A stretch of 35,693 bases of DNA from an uncultured Methanobrevibacter sp. (GCF_900314615.1 NZ_OMWA01000030.1:1-35693), one strand, 5' to 3'. Shown: positions 19,807-28,111, counted from the first letter of the stretch. Program-made: numbers and translations. The notes: generated by a model not told the origin, from the letters alone.

Positions 19807-20697
19807 AAATGCGTCATCGAAACTAGGCATGTTGGTCTGACATCCTTGCTGTTCGATAATGAATGAAGATACTGCTGATGCGAACTTAGCAGATTCTTCT
19901 AATGATTCTCCATTGAGGAATCTTGATAAAAATCCTGCTCTGTATGAATCACCGGCACCTGTTGGGTCAACAGCTTCGGTTTTGATAGCTTCGATTGTGA
20001 TTTTATCTTCATTTGAGTAAATTTCACTTCCCTGTGCTCCGCAGGTTTTAACAATGATTTTTGGTCCTAACTGTCTGAGTCCGTCCAAATCAAGTTCCAA
20101 AGCGTCAAGGATTCTTTCGATTTCATGATGATTTCCAAAAAGAATGGTTGTGTTTTCCAGCACGTCAATTAATTTTTTGGTATCGTACATTCCAAGGTCC
20201 TGTCCTGGGTCAAATGAAACAAGCAAATCTTCATTTTTAGCTTCCTGGGAACATTTCCAGTTGAAGTCAGGATCTCCTGTTGCTAAATGGACTGCTTCAG
20301 CATTTTTAATTGCACCTGTTGGAACTTTGCTTTCTGCAAATTCACGGGCAGCTCCCCAGTAGAAATAGCTGATTTGGTCGTCATTGTCATCGGTGAGGAC
20401 AAATGCGGTAGGTGTAGCTTCACCAGGAACGATAATTAATGAATCAGTGTCAATGCCTAAGTTTTGCATGTGTTCAAAGTATTCGGTTTTTTTAAAGTCG
20501 CCACCAACTGCGGAAACTAAAGATGTTTTTAATCCGAGGTTTGCACCAACACACGCAACATTCGCTGCTGCACCACCATTAAAGGTTTTCATATTTGTAA
20601 TTGGAGCTGAAAAATTCGCTTTTGGAAATTCAGGCACTCTAATAATGTAATCATGAGCAGAGTGGCCAATTGCTAATAAATCTCTGTTTTTTACCAT
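19783..20697 (-). CDS. PfkB (ribokinase)-family sugar or nucleoside kinase
   Basis: ATP-dependent kinase of the ribokinase superfamily. I start it at 20697 (MVKNRDLLAIGHSAHDYI), where GGCGAT is well spaced; a longer frame to 20763 adds 22 residues unlike the family. The 304 residues hold the substrate-binding GGAAANVACVGANLG segment near residue 40 and the catalytic/ATP signature DPTGAGDSYRAGF near residue 245, whose Asp is the base. Archaeal relatives include broad-specificity nucleoside kinases and sugar kinases. The sequence alone does not say which; nucleoside or ribose substrates are most likely. It stands alone between the regulator at 20860 and thiC, with its own U-rich terminator. Confidence 0.9.
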   Translation of the reverse strand: MVKNRDLLAIGHSAHDYIIRVPEFPKANFSAPITNMKTFNGGAAANVACVGANLGLKTSLVSAVGGDFKKTEYFEHMQNLGIDTDSLIIVPGEATPTAFVLTDDNDDQISYFYWGAAREFAESKVPTGAIKNAEAVHLATGDPDFNWKCSQEAKNEDLLVSFDPGQDLGMYDTKKLIDVLENTTILFGNHHEIERILDALELDLDGLRQLGPKIIVKTCGAQGSEIYSNEDKITIEAIKTEAVDPTGAGDSYRAGFLSRFLNGESLEESAKFASAVSSFIIEQQGCQTNMPSFDDAFERMNEFY

Positions 20698-20833
20698 AAT
20701 ATCGCCTTTTTGTATTTCAATTTTATATTGTGTTTTATCATTATTTAATCTTTTGAAAATCACAAAATCACATCTGTGAAATTACACAAAGTCACTACAG
20801 TTATATATTAATATATTATATAATTCTAATTTT

Positions 20834-20858
20834 GCCGAGAGCATTTGAAAAGTAATAT
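20834..20858. repeat. Short 3'-end element shared with the polC 3' end
   Basis: The run CCGAGAGCATTTGAAAAGTA starts at 20835 and recurs with a single change at 9670 (CCGAGAGCATTTGAGAAGTA). Both copies start just downstream of a minus-strand gene ending in TAG. The copy at 9670 takes part in a hairpin; this one does not form the same stem. Confidence 0.6.
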
Positions 20859-20859
20859 T

Positions 20860-21726
20860 CTAGATTGGTGTAAAGCCCTGATTTTTGATATCTTCCTGGC
20901 CGTCATTCAACAGGAAATCTATGAATTCATCTACTTCGCTTTTATCTTCGTTTACTTTAACCAAACTGATAACGTGGCGTGTATCGAATTTTAAAATATC
21001 ATTTCCTTTGAAATAACTGGCATTCAAAAAGCAGTGCAGGTTTTTAGAATTTCTAACCATTTTGAATGCATCAAACTGGGAATTCACTTTGAATCTGATG
21101 TTATAGTTTATATCATAATGCCTGAGTGTGGTCCATGCAAGACGCTGTGCGGAACCTGTAACGTTGACGAAATTCAGGTCATTTAAATCGCTGATGTTTT
21201 TGATTTCTTCACACTCCGGACTTGATATCAAGACCAGATAATCGTAGGCTATCGGTGTAAAGTCAATATCTCTTTCATAAGCAATCAAAGGATCATCCAA
21301 TGTTAAAATGTCAACGGCCCCTCTTTTTGCAAGTTCAAATGCATCTTTATCAGAACTGCTGTAAATATTGGTGTTGAAAGGGTGTTTTATGCTTTCCAGA
21401 AGTCCTGTACTGATGTGTCCTCCGGCAATATTTAAATTGTTGGTCTTTTCAATTTTCACAATATATTTCTGAAATTCCTCAAGCAGATCAAGACCTTCTC
21501 GTGTAAGGATTGTACCGTTACCAACTTTTTGCGTAATTTTAAAACCTAATTTGTCTTCCGCTTTAAGTATTCTTCTATTAAAAACAGTATGGGATATATT
21601 TAATTCTTTAGCGGATTTTCTCTGTGACCTTGTTCTGGATAATGATTCTAAGCTTTGATATAACTTATAATCGTAAATATCACCATTTATATTCAAGCTT
21701 ATTAATCCTTGACTTTGGAATTTCAT
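20860..21726 (-). CDS. ModE/LysR-type HTH regulator with periplasmic-binding-protein-like ligand domain
   Basis: A 288-residue transcription regulator. The N-terminal part (about 15-90) is a ModE/LysR-type winged helix (QRKSAKELNISHTVFNRRILKAEDKLG, then the wing TQKVGNGTILTREG). After a short linker, residues about 100-280 look like a type 2 periplasmic-binding-protein fold (HISTGLLESIKHP, KRGAVDILTLDDPLIA, YDYLVLISSPEC), as in molybdate/tungstate-type sensor domains of archaeal regulators. There is no signal peptide, so sensing is cytosolic. It is divergent from hxlB by 68 bases, and the neighbours fdhD, fdhCAB, moaA, mobB and fwd all depend on Mo or W. A Mo/W or formate signal is therefore plausible but inferred. 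Its ligand could equally be an unrelated small molecule. Confidence 0.82.
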   Translation of the reverse strand: MKFQSQGLISLNINGDIYDYKLYQSLESLSRTRSQRKSAKELNISHTVFNRRILKAEDKLGFKITQKVGNGTILTREGLDLLEEFQKYIVKIEKTNNLNIAGGHISTGLLESIKHPFNTNIYSSSDKDAFELAKRGAVDILTLDDPLIAYERDIDFTPIAYDYLVLISSPECEEIKNISDLNDLNFVNVTGSAQRLAWTTLRHYDINYNIRFKVNSQFDAFKMVRNSKNLHCFLNASYFKGNDILKFDTRHVISLVKVNEDKSEVDEFIDFLLNDGQEDIKNQGFTPI

Positions 21727-21794
21727 TAATTATATATAAAGTTGGATTCATAATATAAACTATATTGTTTTAACTATTTTGGGATTTAGATACA

Positions 21795-22385
21795 ATGGAA
21801 ATAATGAAGGATTCAATTAGCGCAATTTTAGAAAATATTGAAAATGCAGTGGAATATCTTGACGAAAAAACTGTAGATGAGTTTGAAAATGTTATTATAG
21901 GTTCTAAAAATGTTTTTGTAACTGGTGCTGGTAGATCAGGGCTTGCGGCTAAAGCATTTGCAATGAGACTGATGCATTTGGGAATAAGTGCTTATGTTGT
22001 CGGTGAAACAATTTCTCCGGCTATTTATGAAGATGATTGTATTATAGCTATTTCAGGTTCTGGGGAAACCAATACTATTGTTTCTGCTGCAAATATTGCT
22101 AAATCAAGAGGCGCTAAAGTACTGGCTGTTACTTCTTATCCTGAATCCAGTCTTGGTCAATTGGCTGACGGTTATCTTTTTGTTAAAGGAAGAACCAAAC
22201 AGGAAGTTGACGATGAAAATTATATGAAACGTCAAATCCATGGTAATTATACTTCATTAACTCCATTAGGTACTGCATTTGAATTAACCACTTTGGTGTT
22301 TTTGGATGCTGTTGTATCTGAACTTATGGAAAAAATGCAACAGACTGAAAGTGATTTAAAAGCTAGACATACTGTTTTAGAGTAA
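21795..22385 (+). CDS. hxlB: 6-phospho-3-hexuloisomerase
   Basis: SIS-domain isomerase that interconverts fructose 6-phosphate and arabino-3-hexulose 6-phosphate. With hexulose-6-phosphate synthase it makes ribulose 5-phosphate in archaea that lack the oxidative pentose phosphate pathway. The 196 residues match archaeal HxlB in length. Typical marks are VFVTGAGRSGLAAKAFAMRL near residues 38-57, AISGSGETNTIV near 92-103, and the conserved C-terminal HGNYTSLTPLGTAFE. The partner HxlA is not in the window. The first ATG (21795) and an ATG three codons later are both possible. It converges with fdhD with only two bases between the stops, both inside one hairpin. Confidence 0.94.
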   Translation: MEIMKDSISAILENIENAVEYLDEKTVDEFENVIIGSKNVFVTGAGRSGLAAKAFAMRLMHLGISAYVVGETISPAIYEDDCIIAISGSGETNTIVSAANIAKSRGAKVLAVTSYPESSLGQLADGYLFVKGRTKQEVDDENYMKRQIHGNYTSLTPLGTAFELTTLVFLDAVVSELMEKMQQTESDLKARHTVLE

Positions 22386-22405
22386 TTTTAGTCAAAAATT
22401 ACTCT
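22379..22405. terminator. Bidirectional terminator between hxlB and fdhD containing both stop codons
   Basis: A perfect 11-bp stem AGAGTAATTTT/AAAATTACTCT with a 5-base loop. The hxlB stop (22383-22385) and the fdhD stop (22388-22390) both lie in it. Symmetry makes it usable for transcripts from either side. Confidence 0.7.
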
Positions 22406-23137
22406 GTTCTGATTATTATATATATTACAGCGTTGGCCTCTTAAGAATCCGACTAATGTAATATTTCCTTTTTTTGCAATGTTATATCCGGAGTTTGCAG
22501 GTGCAGCATTTGATGCCAAGATAGGAACTCCTGCTCTGGTCATTTTTATAACCATGTCTGCAGGCATTCTTCCGCTGTAGATTACATAGCACTTGGACAG
22601 GTCAAAGCCGTGCAAAATACCATATCCGATTACTTTATCGACTGCCACATGACGGCTGACATCTTCTTTTACAATGAACTGATCTTCAAAGACAATTCCT
22701 GCAACGTGTGTTCCACCTGTAGCCTGCCAGATTTCAGCGTTGTTTTTCAGCTCTTCGATTCTGTCGATCAGTTCGCTGACATGAACCTGAAAGTCAGATT
22801 CAACAGGATTGACATGTTTGATTTTGCTTCTCCATCCTCCTGCAGAATCGGAACACAATACAGTTTCGTTTGTTTTTAAGAGTGTATCATCTATTTCAGC
22901 TTTAATCTGATTTCCGTCTACTTCAATCTTTTTGATATCATCCATTGATTTTACCATATTCTCGTTGAAAAGATATCCTACTGCAAACTCTTCAAGGGAA
23001 TCTTCAATTGCAGATAAGCTACGACTAATGTCGTTGTTTATTGTTAATGTGACTGTTTCATCAAGTACTACTTTTTCTTCCACGTTTTCTGTTTTTCCGT
23101 TTTTATATTTTATTGCATCAATCTTTTCAACTTTCAT
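22388..23137 (-). CDS. fdhD: Formate dehydrogenase accessory sulfurtransferase FdhD
   Basis: Passes sulfur to the molybdenum/tungsten bis-pterin cofactor so that formate dehydrogenase becomes active. The 249 residues carry the family signatures: TGGTHVA near residue 140, EDVSRHVAVDKVIG (usually EDVGRHNAVDK), and YSGRMPADMVIKMTRAGVPILASNAAPA. The region that in E. coli carries the CxxC pair reads CSDSAGG (near residue 95), so only the first cysteine remains (CxxS). The start follows GAGGAAT. It faces hxlB and lies upstream of, and divergent from, fdhC across a 700-base gap, in keeping with a role in FdhA maturation. Confidence 0.93.
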   Translation of the reverse strand: MKVEKIDAIKYKNGKTENVEEKVVLDETVTLTINNDISRSLSAIEDSLEEFAVGYLFNENMVKSMDDIKKIEVDGNQIKAEIDDTLLKTNETVLCSDSAGGWRSKIKHVNPVESDFQVHVSELIDRIEELKNNAEIWQATGGTHVAGIVFEDQFIVKEDVSRHVAVDKVIGYGILHGFDLSKCYVIYSGRMPADMVIKMTRAGVPILASNAAPANSGYNIAKKGNITLVGFLRGQRCNIYNNQNRVIFD

Positions 23138-23839
23138 GTTAATTCCTCATTTAATAATAATTATATAAGTGTATTTTTTTAAATTTTGCCATGAGTTAAT
23201 GTAGATTTAAAGGTAAATTTGCTATTTTTTCATAATTTTTTTTGAATTGTATGTATGGGGTATAACGGTAAAAGTTGAAATTTTAATTTTGTTTTATTCA
23301 TTACAAATGATTATTTATGTAATTTTTTTTTGATAATCTTCGATATTTTAAGGTGATTTTACTAAAGAATATAGTATATTAAAAATTTAGGTTAACTAAA
23401 AAGTTTAAACTTAATACAGAATTTTTGTTTTTTTACTAACGAACGAATCTAAAATTGCCATTTATCGATATGAAAATATATTTATTTCGTAATTTTGCTT
23501 ATCATTTATAATCTTATTTTATTTTAAAAAGAAAATGGATGATTATTAAATTCTATTATAATCAAATGAGAACTTTTTAAATTTGAATATTGCTGTTAAA
23601 TTTATTTATTTTTTTAAAAATAGAAAATTTTCGATATGAAAAAATATTTATAATGATTAATTATTACAAATATATATAACTCCATTCTCCTATTTAAATA
23701 TTTCTTTTAGATTCATATAACAAAGCCTTTTTATATATAAAAGTCAAACATATTATCATAATACTTTGAATTAATCTTATTTATGGGATTTCCATAGTAT
23801 TATTTAAAATTTAAAAAAAGGGAATAAGAGGTTGATAAT
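23138..23839. promoter_or_regulatory. Long AT-rich control region between fdhD and fdhC (702 bases)
   Basis: No protein-coding frame or RNA gene that I can support. It holds the fdhD promoter at the left and the fdhC promoter at the right. Near fdhC are TATA-like runs (TTTTTATATATAAAA near 23729-23743; AATATTTATAAT near 23643-23654) and a GAGGTTGAT ribosome site just before the fdhC ATG. A near-perfect direct repeat (23465-23485 and 23631-23651) and a third partial copy (TCGATAT at 23340-23346) lie inside. The leader could exceed 100 bases if the TATA at 23729 is used. Confidence 0.5.
23465..23651. repeat. Pair of 21-bp direct repeats upstream of fdhC
   Basis: 23465-23485 and 23631-23651 match at 20 of 21 bases; each begins TCGATATGAAAA and ends ATATTTAT. 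They are 166 bases apart (start to start). Each couples a TCGATATGA motif to a TATA-like sequence, so they may be two equivalent promoter/operator units for fdhC. Confidence 0.65.
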
Positions 23840-24646
23840 ATGAGTTCATCTTTTAAAAGTCCTGTAGACACAGCAAAAGCAATTTCTGCTACTGCTGGCG
23901 CTAAAAACTCTGCAGGTATTGTAAATGTAATATTACTCTCCTTCTTAGCAGGAGCTTATATTGCATTTGGTGGTTTATTAGCTGTAGTGGCTAGTGCAGG
24001 TATGCTTAAAGCAGGTGCACCAGTCGGGCTAGAAAAATTTGTATTCGGTGCAGTGTTCCCTGTTGGTTTGATCATTGTTGTTCTCGCAGGATCTGAACTA
24101 TTCACCGGAAACGTCATGTTTATGACTATAGGTGTTTTAGACGGTTCCGCTTCTGTAGGCGGTCTCGCTAAAAACTGGGTATTAAGTTGGATTTTCAACT
24201 TCATCGGTGCTTTATTCGTAGCATACGTTCTCGCTTTCATGGGCGGAATTACCCCTACTGACGCAACCGCACCAGCTTATGCTATTTCTGCAAAAGCAAT
24301 TGCCGTAGCAGAAGGTAAAGTAACAATGCCATTCGCAACAGCTGTTATTAAGGCTATTGGTTGTAACTGGCTTGTATGTTTAGCTGTATGGTTAGCTAAC
24401 GCATCTGATGATATTATCGGTAAAATCGTCGGTATTTGGTTCCCAATCATGGCTTTCGTTACCATCGGATTTGAGCACAGTGTTGCAAACATGTTCTTCA
24501 TACCATTAGGTATGTTCTTAGGTGCTAAAGGCGTAACTTGGAGTACTATCATCGTAAACAACTTAATTCCAGTAACAATCGGTAACATTATCGGTGGTGC
24601 AATTTTCGTTGCATGTATCTACTGGTACACTTATCTTAAAGAATAA
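23840..24646 (+). CDS. fdhC: Formate transporter FdhC (FNT family)
   Basis: Membrane channel/transporter that brings formate into the cell for FdhAB. The 268 residues have the six hydrophobic segments expected of the formate-nitrite transporter family. Family signatures are visible: SFLAGAYIAFGGLLA near residue 34, AGSELFTGNVM near residue 88, GCNWLVCLAVWLA near residue 172, and GFEHSVANMF near residue 213. No signal peptide is needed. Codon use is strongly biased (many AAC, TAC and GGT codons), as in highly expressed methanogenesis genes. It starts the fdhCAB cluster, but a strong hairpin with a T-tract separates it from fdhA. Confidence 0.96.
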   Translation: MSSSFKSPVDTAKAISATAGAKNSAGIVNVILLSFLAGAYIAFGGLLAVVASAGMLKAGAPVGLEKFVFGAVFPVGLIIVVLAGSELFTGNVMFMTIGVLDGSASVGGLAKNWVLSWIFNFIGALFVAYVLAFMGGITPTDATAPAYAISAKAIAVAEGKVTMPFATAVIKAIGCNWLVCLAVWLANASDDIIGKIVGIWFPIMAFVTIGFEHSVANMFFIPLGMFLGAKGVTWSTIIVNNLIPVTIGNIIGGAIFVACIYWYTYLKE

Positions 24647-24668
24647 GTAAGATAGAAACAAAAAAACT

Positions 24669-24700
24669 AAAGAAGCTTTTTTAAAAGCTTCTTTTTCTTA
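24669..24700 (+). terminator. Intrinsic-like terminator between fdhC and fdhA
   Basis: A perfect stem of at least 9 bp, GAAGCTTTT/AAAAGCTTC (24672-24680 and 24683-24691), extends to about 12 bp with flanking A and T pairs. It has a two-base loop and is followed by TTTTTCTT. It lies 23 bases after the fdhC stop and about 45 bases before the fdhA start. Confidence 0.7.
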
Positions 24701-24738
24701 TATTCATTAAATTAAAAATATATTTTGGAGATTATAAA

Positions 24739-25866
24739 ATGGTTGAAATTAAATATGTTCCAACAATTTGTCCATACTGTGGTACAGGTTGCGGACTCAA
24801 TTTCGTTGTAAAAGACGGAAAAATTGTTGGTGTAGAACCTTTAAAAAGACACCCTGTAAATGAGGGTAAAGTATGTCCAAAAGGTAACTTTGGATATCAG
24901 TTTATTAATAGGGAAGACAGATTAACTACTCCTTTAATAAAAGAAAATGGTGAATTCAGAGAAGCTTCTTGGGATGAAGCATTAGACTTAGTTGCTAACA
25001 AACTCAAAGAAGTGTCCGACGAAGATCCAAACAAAGTTGGATTCTATGCATGTGCTCGTTCTCCTAACGAAAACATTTACATTACTCAGAAATTAGCAAG
25101 AGTAGCTTGTGGTACCCAAAACGTAGACCACTGTGCACGTATCTGTCACGGTCCTACTGTAGCAGGTTTAGCTAACACTTTCGGATCAGGTGCTATGACC
25201 AACGGATTTGACAGTATCAAAGAAGCAGACTACATCTTCTGTATTGGTTCCAACAACATGGAAGCACACCCATTGTTCGGACGTAAATTAATCCAAGCAA
25301 AACAAAACGGTGCTAAATTAGTTGTATTAGACCCAAGATTCACTCCTACTGCTAAAATTGCAGATGAATACGTACAATTCGAAACTGGTACTGACGTAGC
25401 TTTAATGAACGCAATGATTAAAGTAATCATTGACAGAGGCTTACAAGATGAAGAATTCATCCACTACAGAACCAAAGGTTTCGAAGAAATGAAAGAAACC
25501 GTACAAAAATACACTTTAGATGTAGCTTCCGAAATTACTGGAATCAAACCTGAAGTAATCGAACACTTAGCTATTGATTACGCATCTGCTGACAAAGCAG
25601 CTATCGTATACTCATTAGGTATTACCGAACACTCCCACGGTGCTGACAACGTTATGTCCACTGCAAACCTTGCAATGTTAACCGGTAACATTGGTAGAGA
25701 AGGTACTGGTGTAAACCCATTAAGAGGACAAAACAACGTACAAGGTGCTTGTGATATGGGTGCATTACCTTCCGATTACGTAGGTTACAGAAAAGTTAGA
25801 AGTAAACTTACCAACCACTCCTGGTTTAACCTTAGTAGAAATGATGAATGCTGCTCACGCTGGTGA
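24739..25866 (+). CDS. fdhA: Formate dehydrogenase alpha subunit, N-terminal part (frameshifted)
   Basis: Catalytic Mo/W-bis-pterin subunit that oxidises formate to CO2; electrons pass to F420 through FdhB. The [4Fe-4S] ligands are Cys11, Cys14, Cys18 and Cys46 (CPYCGTGC...KVCPKG). The metal ligand is Cys136 in RICHGP, so this is a cysteine rather than a selenocysteine enzyme. The frame is authentic up to about YRKV (base 25797); the following residues to the stop at 25866 are out of frame. The remainder of FdhA follows in the +1 frame. Compared with the usual methanogen FdhA, about a dozen residues are missing at the junction. GGAG precedes the ATG. Confidence 0.93.
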   Translation: MVEIKYVPTICPYCGTGCGLNFVVKDGKIVGVEPLKRHPVNEGKVCPKGNFGYQFINREDRLTTPLIKENGEFREASWDEALDLVANKLKEVSDEDPNKVGFYACARSPNENIYITQKLARVACGTQNVDHCARICHGPTVAGLANTFGSGAMTNGFDSIKEADYIFCIGSNNMEAHPLFGRKLIQAKQNGAKLVVLDPRFTPTAKIADEYVQFETGTDVALMNAMIKVIIDRGLQDEEFIHYRTKGFEEMKETVQKYTLDVASEITGIKPEVIEHLAIDYASADKAAIVYSLGITEHSHGADNVMSTANLAMLTGNIGREGTGVNPLRGQNNVQGACDMGALPSDYVGYRKVRSKLTNHSWFNLSRNDECCSRW

Positions 25867-26851
25867 CTTAAAAGTATTATACATCCACGGGGAAGACCCA
25901 GTTCTCTCTGATGCAGATGTACAACACACAAAAGAAGCACTCGCTAACTTAGAAATGTTAGTTGTTCAAGAATGTTTCTTAACTGATACCGCACAATGTG
26001 CTGATGTTGTATTACCTGCAGCAGGTTGGGGTGAACAAGAAGGTACCTTCACCAGTGGTGAAAGAAGAGTACAATGCTTACACAAAGCACAAGAACCTCC
26101 TGAAGGCGCATGGGTAGATTGGAAAATCATGGAAGAAATCGCAGTTAGAATGGGCGTTCCAAGAGAATTATTCCACTACGAATCTGCTGAAGAAATCTTT
26201 GATGAAATCAGAGAATGTGCTCCTATCATGGCAGGTATGAACCGTGAAAGATTAGACACTCCTGAAGCACTTCACTGGCCTTGTCCTTCCGAAGACGACC
26301 CATGTCAACCATTAATGCACAAAGTAAAATTCGCACACCCTGATGGTTTAGGTGTCTTCCAAGCATTAGAACACAAAGGACCTGTTGAAACTGTAGATGA
26401 AGAATACCCATTATTATTAACCACTACAAGGATATTGTTCCACTACCACGCAGCAATGACCAGAAGATGTGAAACCTTAAACAATGAGGTAAAAACTGGA
26501 TTCATCGAAATCAACACTAAAGATGCTGAAGCAAGAGGAATTTTAAACGGTGAAGTTGTAAAAGCATTCTCTAGAAGAGGAGAAATCGCAATTCCTGCTC
26601 GTGTAACTGACGACATCAGAGAAGGTATTGTAAACATTCCAATGCACTTTGTAGAATGTGCTGCAAATGTATTAACTAACTCCGATTCTTTCGACCCTAA
26701 ATCCAAAATGGTCGAATTAAAAGCTTGTGCTATCCAAGTAGAAAAACTCCCAGAAGTTGTTGAAATGAAAGGAGAAGTCTACAAAGAAGGTACTGACACA
26801 GAAATTAAAGCTGAAAACATGGCAACTACCACTGTAAAAGTAGGTAAATAA
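25799..26851 (+). CDS. fdhA: Formate dehydrogenase alpha subunit, C-terminal part (after frameshift)
   Basis: This continues FdhA from about EVNLPTTPGLTLVEMM. It has the domain IV cofactor-binding residues expected of the family (HGEDPVLSDADVQH, VVLPAAGWGEQEGTFT, ERRVQ) and the C-terminal molybdopterin-dinucleotide-binding barrel (ILFHYHAAMTRR, EINTKDAEARGI, ARVTDDIREGIVNIPMHF). The first internal ATG (25841) has no ribosome site of its own and lies within conserved sequence, so this is not an independent gene. With the upstream part the total is about 700 residues, close to a full-length methanogen FdhA. It is followed 17 bases later by fdhB. Confidence 0.92.
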   Translation, partial: EVNLPTTPGLTLVEMMNAAHAGDLKVLYIHGEDPVLSDADVQHTKEALANLEMLVVQECFLTDTAQCADVVLPAAGWGEQEGTFTSGERRVQCLHKAQEPPEGAWVDWKIMEEIAVRMGVPRELFHYESAEEIFDEIRECAPIMAGMNRERLDTPEALHWPCPSEDDPCQPLMHKVKFAHPDGLGVFQALEHKGPVETVDEEYPLLLTTTRILFHYHAAMTRRCETLNNEVKTGFIEINTKDAEARGILNGEVVKAFSRRGEIAIPARVTDDIREGIVNIPMHFVECAANVLTNSDSFDPKSKMVELKACAIQVEKLPEVVEMKGEVYKEGTDTEIKAENMATTTVKVGK

Positions 26852-26868
26852 ATAGGGAGTAGATTTAA

Positions 26869-28074
26869 ATGAGCGCAAAAATTAATGATATGTACTACGC
26901 ATACTCTGCTATTGAAGACATCAAAGAAAAAGGAGAGTACGGAGGAGTAGTAACTACCATCATGAAATACTTATTAGAAGAAGGTATTGTTGACGGTGTA
27001 GTTGGTGTAACTCAAGGTCACGATATTTACGATGGTGTACCAACTCTCATTACTGACCCTGCTGATGTAATTAAAACTGCAGGTTCCATTCACTGTGGTA
27101 CTTTAAACATTGCTAAATTTGTATCCAAATACTTAGATGGTGCAAGATACATGAAATTAGCAGTCGCATGTAAACCATGTGATGCAATGACCATCAGAGA
27201 ATTAATGAAAAAAGGAAAAATCATCGAAGATAACGTTATTATGATCGGTGTTAACTGTGGTGGAACTATGTCACCTGTTCCAACCATGAACATGATTAGA
27301 GATGTATACGATTTAGATCCTAAAGACGTTATCAAAGAAGAAATCGCTAAAGGTAAACTCATTATGGAAACTGCTGACGGCGAAAAAGCTTTCAAAATCG
27401 ATGAGTTAGAAGAACAAGGTATGGGTAGAAGAGAAAACTGTCAAAGATGTAATCTTAAAATCCCTTCCAACGCTGACTTAGCTTTAGGTAACTGGGGAGT
27501 TATCGGTCCTTTAGCAGGAAAAGCTACTTTTGTTGAAGTATTCACTGAAACTGGTGCAGATGTTTTAGGTAAAGTAATTGACGCAGGTTTAATTGCTACC
27601 GAAGAACCTATCGAAAAAGGTATCAAAATCAGAGAAAACATTAACAACTTCATGTTAAAAGAATCTCAAGCTAAAAAAGAAATCGATTACGCAGGTACTA
27701 CTGGAGACATCATCGATGTATTCTACCAATACGAAGACGAATTCTCCAAATGTATGAAATGTTACGGTTGTCGTGAAGCATGTCCATTATGTTTCTGTGA
27801 AGACTGCTGTCTCGAAGCTGAAGGTCCTGAATGGGTACCTGGTGGATACACTCCTGCTGCTCCATTCTTCCACTTAACACGTTTAGTACACATGGTTGAC
27901 GCATGTACCAACTGTGGTCAATGTTCCGAAGTATGTCCATGTGAAATCCCTGTAGCTAAAGTATGGAGTACTGTAAACAACAAAGTTAGAGAAATCTACG
28001 GATACATCCCAGGTATGGGCAGTGACGACCCACTTCCATTTACTGACCACGTATCCAAAGCTAAATGGTTATAA
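26869..28074 (+). CDS. fdhB: Formate dehydrogenase beta subunit (F420-reducing)
   Basis: Takes electrons from FdhA and reduces coenzyme F420 using FAD and FeS clusters. The 401 residues match methanogen FdhB. The N-terminal and middle part is the F420-binding FrhB/FdhB domain (GEYGGVVTTIMKYLLEEG, AVACKPCDAMTIRELMKKG, NCGGTMSPVPTM, GRRENCQRCNLKIPSNADL). The C-terminal region carries FeS ligands CMKCYGCREACPLCFCEDCC and CTNCGQCSEVCPCEIP. The start follows GGGAG, 17 bases after fdhA, in one operon. The stop codon is inside the terminator hairpin. Confidence 0.96.
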   Translation: MSAKINDMYYAYSAIEDIKEKGEYGGVVTTIMKYLLEEGIVDGVVGVTQGHDIYDGVPTLITDPADVIKTAGSIHCGTLNIAKFVSKYLDGARYMKLAVACKPCDAMTIRELMKKGKIIEDNVIMIGVNCGGTMSPVPTMNMIRDVYDLDPKDVIKEEIAKGKLIMETADGEKAFKIDELEEQGMGRRENCQRCNLKIPSNADLALGNWGVIGPLAGKATFVEVFTETGADVLGKVIDAGLIATEEPIEKGIKIRENINNFMLKESQAKKEIDYAGTTGDIIDVFYQYEDEFSKCMKCYGCREACPLCFCEDCCLEAEGPEWVPGGYTPAAPFFHLTRLVHMVDACTNCGQCSEVCPCEIPVAKVWSTVNNKVREIYGYIPGMGSDDPLPFTDHVSKAKWL

Positions 28075-28111
28075 GGATTTTTCCTTATTTCCACTTTTTT
28101 TCTTTTTTTTA
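28071..28111 (+). terminator. fdhB terminator hairpin containing the stop codon
   Basis: A 7-bp perfect stem ATAAGGA/TCCTTAT with a TTTT loop at 28071-28088; the fdhB stop TAA (28072-28074) is in the left arm. A pyrimidine run (ACTTTTTTTCTTTTTTTT) follows at 28093-28110. Confidence 0.7.

Noticed and set aside
23138..23839. A hidden RNA gene or small ORF in the 700-base gap before fdhC
   Set aside because: No tRNA-like cloverleaf, no GC-rich island and no ORF with a ribosome site could be supported; the region is uniformly AT-rich with repeats that fit promoter elements.
25795..25866. Programmed frameshift or selenocysteine in fdhA
   Set aside because: Residues are missing at the junction, no clear slippery heptamer is present, and the metal ligand is an ordinary Cys at residue 136, so a recoding event would not restore the protein.
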